A stretch of 64,000 nt of DNA, taken from assembly GCA_028284865.1 (NCBI GenBank), contig JANQQV010000024.1:1-64000 (forward strand). The letters run 5' to 3'. The notes below the pieces were generated by a model. The model was not told the origin of the DNA and searched no databases. It saw nothing but the letters and a program-made list of their open reading frames with translations. The translations under genes and the position numbers were made by a program. Shown in pieces: positions 1 to 9,827 of the stretch (positions within the stretch are counted from its first letter, which is position 1; every line of letters begins with the position of its first letter). This DNA is from Rhodothermales bacterium (GTDB taxonomy: Bacteria; Bacteroidota; Rhodothermia; Rhodothermales; UBA10348).

Positions 1-377
1 GATGAGTAGCCAATCCGATCGCCATCAACCCTCAGGACCCGCGCAAACATGGAGTGGAAGGTGCCGATGGCCATTCCCCGTCCAACGTGTTCCCCGACAA
101 GTCCGAGAACGCGTTCGCGCATCTCCTTTGCGGCCTTGTTGGTGAACGTGATGGCCAGAATTTCCCACGGACGTGCCTTTCCGGAGGCCAGTAGGTAGGC
201 AATGCGATGCGTGAGCGTGCGCGTCTTACCGGAACCGGGGCCTGCAACGATGAGAACCGGACCGTCGGTAGCCAACACGGCCGACTGCTGCACCTGGTTG
301 AGTCCCTTCAGTATTTCCGAAGCTTCGGGAGCGGTGGAGGGAGCGTTGTCGTCGGGCAGCAGCGTGAATTGGGCCAT
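1..377 (-). CDS. UvrD/PcrA-type superfamily 1 DNA helicase, N-terminal part
   Basis: This is the first 125 residues of an ATP-dependent 3'-5' DNA helicase of the UvrD/PcrA/Rep group, which acts in nucleotide excision repair, mismatch repair and removal of proteins from DNA. The gene runs off the left edge of the window. The N-terminal helicase motifs appear in the expected order: a Q-motif region LNQVQQSAV at residues 26-34, the Walker A loop GPGSGKT at 46-52, motif Ia [11 protein letters not shown] at 76-86 and motif Ib GTFHS at 105-109. The ATG at 375-377 is chosen because it gives the short N-terminal lead typical of the family. It diverges from the nucleoside transporter gene across about 165 bp. 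UvrD, PcrA and Rep cannot be told apart from this fragment. Confidence 0.93.
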   Translation of the reverse strand, partial: MAQFTLLPDDNAPSTAPEASEILKGLNQVQQSAVLATDGPVLIVAGPGSGKTRTLTHRIAYLLASGKARPWEILAITFTNKAAKEMRERVLGLVGEHVGRGMAIGTFHSMFARVLRVDGDRIGYS

Positions 378-543
378 GGAAAAGGGGCCAGCGAGAGAAA
401 GCGTGAAAGACAGGTCCGGGTGCGATCGGGCGGGTCAGGAAGATAAGGGACGGGGCCTCAGTCTTGAAGATGTGCGGCGTGTATATTCGCGGATCGGCCG
501 ATGAAAAAGCGCGGTCGTCGGCATCCATCATCCCCCTGATTCC

Positions 544-1863
544 ATGGATCTGGTATCTCTACTCCGCGGGCTGCTAGGCCTGACTGTCATTCTTGGCCTG
601 GCATGGGCAGCTTCCAACAATAGGAGCAGCATCAGCTGGCGCATGGTGCTCTCGGCTCTCGCCTTGCAGATCGTTTTGGCCGTTTTCCTGCTCAAGGGTG
701 AAGCGATGGGGGCAGTGTTCGCACCGCTGGGGTGGCCCAAGGCCTTTTTTGCCTGGGTGTCTGGCTTTTTCGTGTTGGTGCTGAACTTCACGACGGCGGG
801 AGCCGAGTTCATTTTCGGGCCGCTCGCCCTGCCACCGGGTGTCGACGGGAGTCTGGGAAGTTTCTTCGCCTTCCAGGTCTTGCCGACCATCATTTTCTTC
901 GGCTCGCTTATGGCCGTCCTGTATCATCTGGGCGTGATGCAGAAAGTGGTTCAGGGAATGGCCTGGGCGATGAGTCGCTTCCTGGGTACGTCGGGAGCCG
1001 AATCCCTGTCCGTGACCGCCAACATCTTCGTCGGTCAGACGGAGGCGCCGCTGGTGGTACGCCCCTATTTGAAAGGCATGACCATGTCCGAGCTTATGGC
1101 TGTCATGACGGGGGGTATGGCCACGATCGCAGGTGGGGTAATGGCGGCGTACATCCAGATCCTTGGTGATCCGTACGCCCAGGCCATGGGCGTATCGCTT
1201 GACGTCGGTCGACAGCTATTTGCTGAACAGTTGCTGGGTGCCAGCATCATGGCGGCCCCCGCCGCCCTGCTCCTGGCCAAAATGCTGATTCCTGAAACGC
1301 AGGAGCCCGAGACGAAAGGAGAGGTCAAGATTGAAGTTGAAAAGACCTCTGCCAACGTCATTGATGCGGCAGCCAACGGCGCTGGCGATGGACTCAAATT
1401 GTCGCTGAACGTGGGCGCTATGCTGCTGGCTTTCCTCGCCTTGATTGCCATGCTCAACTACATCATCGGATGGGGTGGTGGTCTGGTTGGGTTGGAGCTC
1501 ACGATCGAGCAGTTGCTCGGCTGGGGATTGTCTCCGCTGGCGTGGTTGATTGGCGTGCCAGCGCAAGACATCGTGGCTTTCGGATCACTCTTGGGGACAA
1601 AGGTGATCGCCAACGAATTTGTGGCCTACCTGAATCTCGCCGGCTCCATCACGGCCGGTACGCTTGATCCAAAGACCGTAGTCATGGCCACTTTCGCCCT
1701 TTGTGGTTTTGCCAACCTGTCTTCGATCGCCATCCAGATCGGAGGGATCGGGCCACTCGCTCCTGAGCGAAAATCAGACCTGGCCAAGTTGGGCGTCCGC
1801 GCAGTCATTGCAGGTACGTTTGCCAACATGATGACCGCGACGATAGCTGGGATCCTGCTTTAG
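544..1863 (+). CDS. NupC/CNT-family concentrative nucleoside transporter
   Basis: This is a 439-residue inner-membrane transporter of the concentrative nucleoside transporter family, which brings nucleosides into the cell with Na+ or H+. The length fits the bacterial family (about 400 residues). Hydrophobic segments begin at the very N-terminus. The family signature GQTEAP lies at residues 164-169, where polar residues line the nucleoside site. The C-terminal signature GFANLSSIAIQIGGIG lies near residue 390 and is followed by the last helices. An acidic and basic cytoplasmic loop around residues 255-275 separates the two halves. The ATG at 544 follows directly after the divergent promoter region shared with the helicase gene. 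Its stop is one base from the stop of the convergent lipoprotein gene. Substrate preference and coupling ion cannot be read from the sequence. Confidence 0.93.
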   Translation: MDLVSLLRGLLGLTVILGLAWAASNNRSSISWRMVLSALALQIVLAVFLLKGEAMGAVFAPLGWPKAFFAWVSGFFVLVLNFTTAGAEFIFGPLALPPGVDGSLGSFFAFQVLPTIIFFGSLMAVLYHLGVMQKVVQGMAWAMSRFLGTSGAESLSVTANIFVGQTEAPLVVRPYLKGMTMSELMAVMTGGMATIAGGVMAAYIQILGDPYAQAMGVSLDVGRQLFAEQLLGASIMAAPAALLLAKMLIPETQEPETKGEVKIEVEKTSANVIDAAANGAGDGLKLSLNVGAMLLAFLALIAMLNYIIGWGGGLVGLELTIEQLLGWGLSPLAWLIGVPAQDIVAFGSLLGTKVIANEFVAYLNLAGSITAGTLDPKTVVMATFALCGFANLSSIAIQIGGIGPLAPERKSDLAKLGVRAVIAGTFANMMTATIAGILL

Positions 1864-1864
1864 G

Positions 1865-2686
1865 TCAGGACTCGCTGTCAGACTGCTCCGGTTTTCCGGG
1901 CTGTCCGAAGCGCACTTTCATCCGTGTCCATGACGGGATGGGTTTCGATCCTCCGCCGCGTAGCACGAATGCAGGCTGCCAGCGCATTTCGGTCATCGCC
2001 CGCATGGCGATCCGGTCGAGGACCGGGTGGACGCCTTGAAGCTTGGTCAGCGCGATCGGCACTCCTTCTTTGTTCAGGGCGATCTGGATGAACACCACGC
2101 CAGAGATGTTCTGCTCGCGCAAGCTGTCCGGGACAGGGACAGGGATATCCGTGCCCAGACGCGTGAGTGTCCGCGGATAACGGAAGTGGCGAGAAAGGAT
2201 CTGATAGGCCCGCCGCTGATTTTCCCGGATCAAGGGCTGCACGTCGCCGCCCAGGTCGTCCACCTGGATGCGCGGAGCCACAAAACGATCAAACAGCGAG
2301 TCGACTACCTCCGGCTCATTCCGGATCAGTTCAATCAGGCTTTCCTTGACGTACTGGTTGAACTTCTGCTGCGCCAGGGCGCGCTCCGCGGGCGAGGCGC
2401 CGTCGATATTCATCGTCAGGAGGTGACTTTCGGAGACACCCATTTCCTGCAGGGTCTCGAGGTCGCGGAATACGCCGCTCGTATCAGCGGCCATCTGCCA
2501 CCAGAACGTTGTATTTCCGGCCCAGCCCTTCGGGGTTTCGAGCGGAATGTGCTCCTCGGTTCCTCCGCAGCCGGACATGCCCATGCCGGAGAGCACGAAC
2601 AAGAAGACACACAGAGCCGGATACAGGGATCGCACGGGGTCGAAGAAGGCTGACGGTAGTGAAAGCGTCGAAGCTACTATACTCAA
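1865..2686 (-). CDS. Lipoprotein with TonB C-terminal-like domain
   Basis: This is a 273-residue predicted lipoprotein. The N-terminus has a hydrophobic stretch ending in a lipobox-like MSGC with the lipidated cysteine at residue 40. The leader is rather long, so a later start is possible. The middle is charged and helical. The last 80 residues (about 195-265) resemble the TonB C-terminal fold as used in many Bacteroidota proteins: a segment like VFIQIALNKEGVP, then a helix DRIAMRAMTEMRWQPA, then a final strand with KVRFG. The family meaning is a periplasmic contact domain; here a membrane-anchored TonB energy transducer is unlikely because a lipoprotein signal replaces the transmembrane anchor. 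It lies upstream of no obvious partner and is convergent with the transporter gene. Confidence 0.7.
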   Translation of the reverse strand: MSIVASTLSLPSAFFDPVRSLYPALCVFLFVLSGMGMSGCGGTEEHIPLETPKGWAGNTTFWWQMAADTSGVFRDLETLQEMGVSESHLLTMNIDGASPAERALAQQKFNQYVKESLIELIRNEPEVVDSLFDRFVAPRIQVDDLGGDVQPLIRENQRRAYQILSRHFRYPRTLTRLGTDIPVPVPDSLREQNISGVVFIQIALNKEGVPIALTKLQGVHPVLDRIAMRAMTEMRWQPAFVLRGGGSKPIPSWTRMKVRFGQPGKPEQSDSES

Positions 2687-2711
2687 CGACGCAGTTTCAG
2701 GCCGAAGGTTC

Positions 2712-3188
2712 TCAATCCGTGATCAAACGGACGAAGAACTTGCGTCGGTCCATGGCCACCACCTTGATGCGGCTGCCAGCAGAAATGAAGTCGCCTTCGG
2801 TGACTACTTCGATACGCTCGCCGTCGATTTCGGCGACACCCGTTGGACGCAGGGGGGTGATGGCTTCGCCCTGCTTGCCCAGATACCGTGCGCGGTGTTC
2901 GCCTTCGCGGGCAATGAGGCGCTCATCCGTCTTCAGATTGGATGAGAGCACGAATCGATCCCACGCTCCCGATTTCCACATCCACCACAGTGATCCGCCG
3001 GTCAGTGCGCTGGCACTCAGCATGGCGATGACGCCGCCGACTACGCCTGCCTGCATGAAGGCCATGGCTACGGCAGCAAACATGATCAAGGCACCGAGAA
3101 TGCCGACCACATTGAATCCCGGAATCAGATACACCTCAGCCACGATGAGCAGAACGCCCAACAGGATCATGGCAATGGGTATCAGCAC
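2712..3188 (-). CDS. Short NfeD-type membrane protein
   Basis: This 158-residue protein has two to three membrane segments in residues 1-70 and a C-terminal OB-fold domain of the NfeD family. The segment GKQGEAITPLRPTGVAEIDG followed by RIEVVTEGDFI is the family hallmark. It lacks the ClpP-like protease domain, so it is the short (truncated) NfeD form. Such proteins usually cooperate with flotillin/SPFH or stomatin-like membrane proteins in membrane organisation. No flotillin gene is seen in this window. The first codon of the open frame is GTG (3186-3188); an ATG six codons later (MILLGVLL) is an equally good start. It follows the long NfeD gene on the same strand by about 125 bp. Confidence 0.85.
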   Translation of the reverse strand: MLIPIAMILLGVLLIVAEVYLIPGFNVVGILGALIMFAAVAMAFMQAGVVGGVIAMLSASALTGGSLWWMWKSGAWDRFVLSSNLKTDERLIAREGEHRARYLGKQGEAITPLRPTGVAEIDGERIEVVTEGDFISAGSRIKVVAMDRRKFFVRLITD

Positions 3189-3314
3189 GAGAGCAACCGG
3201 TTGGTGAAAATGAGCGCAGTCGTTTTGAAGATCGGTCTATCGACCGGTCTACGTAAAGATACGCCTTTGTTGCGTGTCAGCGATCAAGCGGCATAAACGG
3301 CGACTATTGGCCGA

Positions 3315-4760
3315 TCAGGTCAGCTTTCGGGCAGCACGGACACGCACGCGGGACCCTTGCACCTCGACCACTTCAATGGCCGATCCCTTCTCGATATACT
3401 CGCCCGAGGTGAATACGTCGATGCGTTCATCATCGATATCCACGGTACCTGACGGTCGCAGGTCGGTGATGGCCAGGCCGCTGCGGCCTACCCATTCAGT
3501 GTGGGAGTCCGCGCTGATGTAGCCGGTTTCCGCAGATAGGGACGGAGCGAGAACGAGCTGGCCGAACCGATCAGATCTCGGGATCAGCCTTCCCAACGAG
3601 AACATGGCAATCACCAGCATCACCAGACTGGAAGCCAGCGTGATGACGGCGTTGCTGATGGCTTCGCCCGAGGGAAACGAGAATCCAATATTTCCGATGA
3701 GGGAGAATCCGAGAGCCAGAAGAACACTCGTCAGGCCCGCAATACCGGCTATCCCAAATCCGGGAATCACGAAGATCTCTACCAACAGCAAGACCACCCC
3801 GATCACGAACAGAACGATCTCCCAGCTCTCAACCAAGCCGAGGAGGTAATGGGGGCCGAAGAAGGCCGCTGCGCCAACCGCAGCGATCATTCCCGGGAAA
3901 CCTACGCCAGGGGACTGCAGCTCGAAATACAAGCCGCCCATCATCATCAGCATCAGGATGGACTGGACAACCGGGGAGGAGAAGAAGCGCAGCAATCCTT
4001 CAGCTCGAGTCAGTTGGTGTTCAACCGTATCCGCCGGGTCGACCTCGTAAATGGCCAGCAAGGCATCGAGTGATGCCACCTCCGCGTCGGCAACACCGAG
4101 ATCTACGGCTTCCGACGTCGAGAGCGTCAGCACTTTGCCGGCTTCGCTCACACCTTCGACTTCGATCGTTTCGTCCACCATGGCCTCAGCAATGGCGGGA
4201 TCACGTCCGTTGGCTTCAGCTGTGGCCCGCATCAGTCCGCGCATGTAGCTCTGGTACTTGTCCGGAGCCTGTTCGCCACTCGTGCCTTGCACGACCGTGG
4301 CAGCACCGATCGATGCACCCGGCACCATGGCAATCTTGTCGGCCGAATACGAGATCAGGGCACCCGCCGAAGCTGCATTCTTGTCGATCAGCGCGACGGT
4401 CGGGAGCTCCGCATTCAGGATGGTCTTCCTGATCTCGTCTGCGGCATCAACCAGGCCGCCGAACGTATCGACGTGGAAAACGACCAGCCCGGCGCCAGCG
4501 TCGGATGCATCCTTGAGCGCCCGTTCAATGTAGGCGGCCAGCGGCCCATCGATCATGCCCTCGACCGGGATGATGAATGCTGAGCCTTCAATTGGGGAGT
4601 CAAACAGGAGGGACTCGAATGCAGGATCGATCGCCTGCCCCGTTTCCTGCTCCGTCTCCTGCGATGCTGCCTGGTCAGTGGCATCTTGAGCATGGACGGC
4701 CGGCATCCAGCCAATCAGCATCAGCACGGCAGCCGTCAGAATGGTCGATAGTTGTTTCAT
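3315..4760 (-). CDS. Long NfeD protein: ClpP-class membrane serine protease fused to NfeD domain
   Basis: This 481-residue protein starts with a signal peptide (MKQLSTILTAAVLML...HAQ). A ClpP/SppA-like protease domain covers residues of about 50-250, with the nucleophile motif NAASAGALIS and a downstream lysine (APDKYQSY) as the probable Ser-Lys catalytic pair. It is followed by about four membrane segments and a C-terminal OB-fold NfeD domain (LRPSGTVDIDDERIDV). Archaeal relatives cleave the C-terminus of stomatin, and bacterial ones sit beside flotillins. The start codon overlaps the stop of the upstream L,D-transpeptidase gene in an ATGA arrangement, so the two are translationally coupled. 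The next gene downstream is the short NfeD. Together this suggests an envelope-maintenance operon. Confidence 0.9.
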   Translation of the reverse strand: MKQLSTILTAAVLMLIGWMPAVHAQDATDQAASQETEQETGQAIDPAFESLLFDSPIEGSAFIIPVEGMIDGPLAAYIERALKDASDAGAGLVVFHVDTFGGLVDAADEIRKTILNAELPTVALIDKNAASAGALISYSADKIAMVPGASIGAATVVQGTSGEQAPDKYQSYMRGLMRATAEANGRDPAIAEAMVDETIEVEGVSEAGKVLTLSTSEAVDLGVADAEVASLDALLAIYEVDPADTVEHQLTRAEGLLRFFSSPVVQSILMLMMMGGLYFELQSPGVGFPGMIAAVGAAAFFGPHYLLGLVESWEIVLFVIGVVLLLVEIFVIPGFGIAGIAGLTSVLLALGFSLIGNIGFSFPSGEAISNAVITLASSLVMLVIAMFSLGRLIPRSDRFGQLVLAPSLSAETGYISADSHTEWVGRSGLAITDLRPSGTVDIDDERIDVFTSGEYIEKGSAIEVVEVQGSRVRVRAARKLT

Positions 4761-5629
4761 GGCGTTATCAATACCGGTGTGCCCACCTCGATAATGTCCC
4801 AGAGGCGGTCCATCTGGACGTTCTGGATCGCGACACAGCCTTGTGTCCAGTTGTTGCGCTCGCCTGTGCCGTCACCGTGGATTTCAATCCACCCGCCCAG
4901 TTCAGTGTCCATCGGGGGCATGGCAAATCGGCGCTCGGCTTCGACGATAGCGTCGAACTGGTCCTGGGTGATCAGGCCGTCTTCAAAGCCTCGCGCGGCA
5001 TCTTCCGCGTTGGGGTAGTTGAGTACGAAGGCCTTGTAGAATTGGCTGTAGGGATTCTTGTTGGCGATGTAGAACTCGCCCTCCGGAGTCCGCCAGTGGT
5101 CGGGGTCTCCTGTGCTTCCACGGCGTTCCTTGTCAGAAAAGAAATTATAGCCGAGGTCGGTCGGAATTCGATCGATCAAATGCTCGCCGCGATAAACAAA
5201 CAGCGTCTGGGTGGACTTGGAGATGCGTAGCCAGACGTTGGTAAGCTCATCCTCACGGACCAATCCATTGGCTCCGTCCAGAGTCCTGACGCGTTTCCAG
5301 CCATCCCATCCGGGGTCGACGTCCTGGAGATACTCGACCGGCTCCCGGCGAGTGAGATTCATGTATGCCCGGGTCGTGTCGTCCGGGAAGTAGAGGGTCG
5401 TCCGACCAGGAATCGTGTAGTAGAGGCCTGCGGATTCGGGAGGGGTACGCTTGAGAGGTGCCATCGCCGGATCGGACAGTGCTCCGGTCAATATGGGTTC
5501 CGCTTCTTCTATCTCGAGATCACTCTCTTGTCCGAAGACCAACTGCGCATTCGTCCCCAGAAACATCAGGTAGCACAGAAACATCACAACGACGTGCCCT
5601 TGCGATATGGACGTGCGCTCAATGCTCAT
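4757..5629 (-). CDS. L,D-transpeptidase (YkuD family), secreted
   Basis: This 290-residue protein has an N-terminal signal segment and a C-terminal YkuD catalytic domain (about residues 150-290). The active-site signature is seen as EIHGDG followed by TQGCVAI, giving the His and catalytic Cys. These enzymes make 3-3 cross-links in peptidoglycan or attach proteins to it, acting in the periplasm. The segment before the catalytic domain (about 60-130, with PGRTTLYFPDD and WKRVRTLDGANG) looks like an SH3-like wall-binding module, judged only by position and spacing. It overlaps the downstream NfeD protease gene by four bases, so both are made from one mRNA. The exact peptidoglycan reaction cannot be told. 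Confidence 0.9.
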   Translation of the reverse strand: MSIERTSISQGHVVVMFLCYLMFLGTNAQLVFGQESDLEIEEAEPILTGALSDPAMAPLKRTPPESAGLYYTIPGRTTLYFPDDTTRAYMNLTRREPVEYLQDVDPGWDGWKRVRTLDGANGLVREDELTNVWLRISKSTQTLFVYRGEHLIDRIPTDLGYNFFSDKERRGSTGDPDHWRTPEGEFYIANKNPYSQFYKAFVLNYPNAEDAARGFEDGLITQDQFDAIVEAERRFAMPPMDTELGGWIEIHGDGTGERNNWTQGCVAIQNVQMDRLWDIIEVGTPVLITP

Positions 5630-5717
5630 GGAAGGAAATTTTCGCTGGTGTGGAATCTGGAGGTGTTTCGAAGTATGCGCTCAATGTCTTGGTTGGTTCC
5701 CTGAGGCAGGTCGTTAC

Positions 5718-6680
5718 TCACTCACCTTCCTGCGAGAGTGAATTCCTTTGCTTGGCAAGAACCCGGGACGCAATGTCACCATCCAATTTGTACTGGGTGT
5801 ACAACATACCCATGCCGATCACCGCCAGAACCAGCCCGGTCAGTCCGGTCAACATGAAAAACGACTGAGGGACTGCCTCATAAGATGCCGATTGTGCCGT
5901 CATGGTCTCCCACATTGGGGAATGCTGCATGGCGATCAATGAGAATGCACCAAGCAGGTGCGTGAAACCCACGGCCGACAAGCACCAGCCGATCAGTGCG
6001 CGCCATCTGGCCCGTCCCCACAACCATGACGCAACAAGCAGGAGGGCTGCAGCAGGGAGGCCGATGGTGACAAGTCCTTTGCTTGCCGTACCGGATTCTG
6101 GTAAACCCGTGAACACCGCAGCGATCATCAACAGGAAGCCGGCAATCACCGTCAATCCCACTCCCAGGACTTGTTTCACGTCGCTGGGGTTTTTCTGTGC
6201 GTTGCGGATCTGGGAGAGAACCCGCTGCCTTTCTTGTTGATCGGTTTCCGACGCGAATGAACCGTCGAAAAAGGCTCGTGCAACAGGGGTGGACAAGAGC
6301 AGGCCCAAAATGACATAAGAAAGGACACCGAAAACGAGCATCGAATAGCCGCCTGGGGCAACAATGGCAGCAAACACGAGGCTGGCTGCGCCAAATCCGA
6401 AGTATCCTGGCCTGGCCCAGGAATGTCCTTTCAAAACGCCCCAGCCAATCCCTGCGTATGCCAATCCTGATACGATGGAATTGCCCACCATCAAACCTCG
6501 GGACTGACCCATTTCGGACAGCATCTCCTGGACCTGAGGGTTGGTCACGCTGAGGATGGCCAGAAACGTGGTAACGCCGTTGAAAACCAACCACCACCCC
6601 ACGATGGAAATACTGAGCGGGCGGGGAGTGGGTGCTGAAAAGAAACCCACTTTGACGGGTTCAGCGGGAGTGGTGGACAC
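5718..6680 (-). CDS. Multi-pass membrane protein of unknown function
   Basis: I do not recognise a family. The 320-residue product has about eight hydrophobic segments in two groups. The first group is at residues 25-130. A charged cytoplasmic-looking linker of about 50 residues (SETDQQERQRVLSQIRNAQK) follows, and the second group covers about 165-295. The C-terminus is polar and ends in QEGE. The two-group layout could be an internal duplication, but the sequences of the halves do not obviously match. It stands alone on the minus strand, with about 90 bp before the L,D-transpeptidase gene, which could place it at the head of that operon. Base composition is like the neighbours. Confidence 0.7.
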   Translation of the reverse strand: MSTTPAEPVKVGFFSAPTPRPLSISIVGWWLVFNGVTTFLAILSVTNPQVQEMLSEMGQSRGLMVGNSIVSGLAYAGIGWGVLKGHSWARPGYFGFGAASLVFAAIVAPGGYSMLVFGVLSYVILGLLLSTPVARAFFDGSFASETDQQERQRVLSQIRNAQKNPSDVKQVLGVGLTVIAGFLLMIAAVFTGLPESGTASKGLVTIGLPAAALLLVASWLWGRARWRALIGWCLSAVGFTHLLGAFSLIAMQHSPMWETMTAQSASYEAVPQSFFMLTGLTGLVLAVIGMGMLYTQYKLDGDIASRVLAKQRNSLSQEGE

Positions 6681-6791
6681 AGTGTGACGGGTTTTGGGAA
6701 AAGCTCGAATCGAACGCAGTTAATGAACCGCGCTCTGGAGTTGCAAGACTCGGCACCTCTAATTCGGCATCCCTCGCGTCAAGGGAGCTGC

Positions 6792-9692
6792 CTACCGAGC
6801 GATGACCACAGGAACGCGTTTGACCTGATTCCCGGCTTTCAGACTGACGAAGTACATGCCGCTGGGCAGGTTGCTTCCGTCAAGGTCAACTCGGTGTGTT
6901 CCGGCCGTCATGGTGGTTCCATCGATGACGGTCATCGCACGTTGTCCCAGCGTGTTGTACAGTTCAATTCGCACATGCGATACCTCCGAAAGCCCGAAAG
7001 TGACCGTGGCGGACTGGTTGAAGGGATTGGGGTACACCGGCGACAATGAAATGGTCTCGGGCAATTCACTGCGTTCAGTATCGGTTATGGTGGCCTGGAT
7101 GCCAAAGAAATCGACGATATCCTGCAGGACCTGGTCCCTGCTGCTGTCGCCATCGATCAAATCGGCCAGTGTGTACGACATCACAACGGAACGCCCACCA
7201 TTGGATAGCGCATTCTGCACGCCAACGACGCCGTAGCCTTCCTCAACATACATGGGTTGACCTGAATTGTTGGTCACGAACAGGTCTACCGATGTTGTTG
7301 CGGACTGATTGGACGCCGTGAAAAGACGGCCTTCAGCGATCGAGCTGTCCTGTCCGCGGAGATTCGTCACGGGCCGGTTTTCCGAACTGCCGTCAAAGGC
7401 CTGTTGGATTCCGAGCAACGACAGAAGATCAACATTCGCCGCCTGGTGGAAGCCCAGTGCATCTCCTCCCTCGACATACACCTTGCCGCCTGCTTCCAGA
7501 TATTCGCGAATGGTACGAGCGGGAATCTGTCCGAGAGGTACCGGCGGCGTCTGTGGTGCATACGGTCCGAAAGACAGGAAGACAGCATCAAACCCTTCCA
7601 GCGAGGGGTGAATGATGGGGGTCCGGGCGTAGTGGGTCTCAACGCCAGCGCGTTCCAGCAGGTCGGCAATGAATCGTCCACTCCGAGCGCTGGTGTCACC
7701 AATGCCTTCCCAGACATAGACACCGGAGTTGACCGAGATGTAGTCTGTAATCGTCGTAGTCTGGGTGCGTCCAGCTCCAGTTGCCGAAAGCGTTACTGAA
7801 TGAAAGCCCGGGGTAGTGTATGTGTTGTTGGCAAAGCCAGATGTGTTGTCGACGATACCATCGCTTTCATAATCCCACTGCCAGGCTGTCGCTGAGCCTG
7901 CTCCGAAGGTGGACAGATCGAAGAACGTGACGGCTCTTGGGGGCGGACCGGAACGACCTACGGCAGCAAAGTTGGCACGAAAGACGAACCCACGATCCAG
8001 CATTTTGTCCAAAATGATCTCAGCATTGACTCCTCCATTCAACAGCGTATCGGCCAACACGATCGCGCGGGCGGCGTCATCTGTGGTGCTGCTGGTGCCC
8101 AGCATGGAGAGGGCTTCCAGGAAGAGCAAGTCGGTAGTTTGCTGCCCCAACTCATCCCAGACAGCCATCACCGCCGATGCCCAGATCTGACCATCCGTGT
8201 GGATGGCTCCTGTAAGGTCAAACGGATACCGGCCCGAATAATCAACCGTTCGCCCGGCGAAAAAGGGCTTCAGCCCCCATTTACTCATTGTGTCGAATCC
8301 AGCCTCTCCGTCATTCCAGAGCCCAAGGCCACGAGAGTAGGAAGCCGCCCAGTAATCGGAGCTCCCTTCGCTCAGACCGTGTGTGCGTCCCAGATTGCCA
8401 TCGGTTACCCAGTCGTGAATTCCGTGTCCCAGCTCATGCAGAATGATGTCCCCGTCCTCGGCCGCATCAACTCCTCCCTCACCGAAGCGTAGCAGGCCCA
8501 ATCCTCCCAGGTACTGTGCATTGACCGATTCTTGAACGCCTTCCTCAGCCCAGTGAGGATCGAATCGCACGCCACCATCATAGTAGATCGGCTTGAGGGG
8601 GAATCCCAGCGTTTCATTGATGTAACGCATGGACTGGTCAATATGGTGGTACGTATTGACCGCCTCGAATGCCGGATGGCTTCGAGTGAAATGGAAGTTG
8701 CTGCTGTCCTGAGCGAATGATCCACGAAAAGGATCGAACTCATCCTGCATATCGGCCCACGGGCCTGACAAGAAGTAGTTCGTTCCATCAAATGCAATGT
8801 CGCGAAGCGTGCGTTCCCTCAATTGCGCCGTCAGTTCTGGAGAATCAGAATCATCGTTGTCAGCGAATCCGGAAAGCTCGTTGTATGTGACCCCTGCTGT
8901 CGACATTGGATCGGGGTCAAACACCCAGCCTGAACCATCTACTCGCTGAACGTTTGCCGGGACCTCAATCGGCGTCTCCTTTTGAACGCCAGGCGAGGGC
9001 GACAAAGAGTGGGACGAATTGGGATCCCTCAGATGTGAGGTCGGCTCGGAGCGGAATACCTCTCCAGAGATCGCATCGACCAGTATTTCCCAAGCACCTA
9101 CGCTCGTGATCACATCCACTTTCTGAACAACGCGACCGGCACCGTTGGGCGCATAGATCATCAGCTCTGACTTGGCGCTTTCTGTCCGGCTCGTCTCGAG
9201 GAATGACTTGGCGATGGCAATCGCTTCATTCGCGCCGGTCTTGGTCGCGGCCACGTCGACTTGAAGGTTAGCCTTGTATCCGTTGGTGACGTACCGGACG
9301 GCTCCTTCACGATCGAGTACCAAGGCCACGTCTGAGCGGTACACCGGGATTCCCTGGTATTGCTGAAAGAATCGAACCCGCGTTCCTCCAGGAGTGGTGC
9401 GCACCGCGTGCAGGACCATGTCATCACCACCGGATCGCATTCCCAATTGAACACCGCGGTCACGGAAATACGAGCGTGCAATTTCTTCAGGCGTTCCAGA
9501 GACTTTGTAATTGACTGAATACTTGACGAGAGGAAGCTCAGTCCGCAGATCGACGCGGGCTGTCGACCGGATATCTGACTCAATGTGTTCGTCTGGCAGC
9601 AACGTGTATTTCTGCATCGGAACCACCTGCGCTGAGGCATGGAGAGGAAGCAGAATGCCTGCGACGAGAAAAAGGAAAGGGAGTCTGGACAC
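6792..9692 (-). CDS. Secreted M36-like (fungalysin) metalloprotease with PKD and T9SS sorting domain
   Basis: This 966-residue protein has a signal peptide (residues 1-22) and an FTP/PepSY-type propeptide region (about 55-215). It then has a zinc metalloprotease domain with HELGH at 419-423 and the third ligand glutamate in SEGSSDYW at 442. A PKD-like domain follows (about 590-650, ending in TTPGFHSVTLSA), then a ThuA/glutamine-amidotransferase-like segment (about 660-860). The C-terminal 75 residues form a type A T9SS sorting domain (starts YPNPFNQSATVTF, ends near PSGMYFVSLKAG). The family consists of extracellular zinc proteases that remove their own propeptide. T9SS export to the surface or medium is inferred from the tail. 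It is a single-gene unit with about 110 bp on its downstream side. Confidence 0.92.
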   Translation of the reverse strand: MSRLPFLFLVAGILLPLHASAQVVPMQKYTLLPDEHIESDIRSTARVDLRTELPLVKYSVNYKVSGTPEEIARSYFRDRGVQLGMRSGGDDMVLHAVRTTPGGTRVRFFQQYQGIPVYRSDVALVLDREGAVRYVTNGYKANLQVDVAATKTGANEAIAIAKSFLETSRTESAKSELMIYAPNGAGRVVQKVDVITSVGAWEILVDAISGEVFRSEPTSHLRDPNSSHSLSPSPGVQKETPIEVPANVQRVDGSGWVFDPDPMSTAGVTYNELSGFADNDDSDSPELTAQLRERTLRDIAFDGTNYFLSGPWADMQDEFDPFRGSFAQDSSNFHFTRSHPAFEAVNTYHHIDQSMRYINETLGFPLKPIYYDGGVRFDPHWAEEGVQESVNAQYLGGLGLLRFGEGGVDAAEDGDIILHELGHGIHDWVTDGNLGRTHGLSEGSSDYWAASYSRGLGLWNDGEAGFDTMSKWGLKPFFAGRTVDYSGRYPFDLTGAIHTDGQIWASAVMAVWDELGQQTTDLLFLEALSMLGTSSTTDDAARAIVLADTLLNGGVNAEIILDKMLDRGFVFRANFAAVGRSGPPPRAVTFFDLSTFGAGSATAWQWDYESDGIVDNTSGFANNTYTTPGFHSVTLSATGAGRTQTTTITDYISVNSGVYVWEGIGDTSARSGRFIADLLERAGVETHYARTPIIHPSLEGFDAVFLSFGPYAPQTPPVPLGQIPARTIREYLEAGGKVYVEGGDALGFHQAANVDLLSLLGIQQAFDGSSENRPVTNLRGQDSSIAEGRLFTASNQSATTSVDLFVTNNSGQPMYVEEGYGVVGVQNALSNGGRSVVMSYTLADLIDGDSSRDQVLQDIVDFFGIQATITDTERSELPETISLSPVYPNPFNQSATVTFGLSEVSHVRIELYNTLGQRAMTVIDGTTMTAGTHRVDLDGSNLPSGMYFVSLKAGNQVKRVPVVIAR

Positions 9693-9827
9693 GGTCTTTT
9701 CGGGTTGTGCTGGAGAAAGGCCCGGCGGAAGAACCTACAAAGCGGGCTCAACAAGGAGGTGCCGTCTGTCGTTTCGAATTGACCAAAGCAGGTTTACCTA
9801 CGCAGAGGCCGAATCTATGATCGGACG

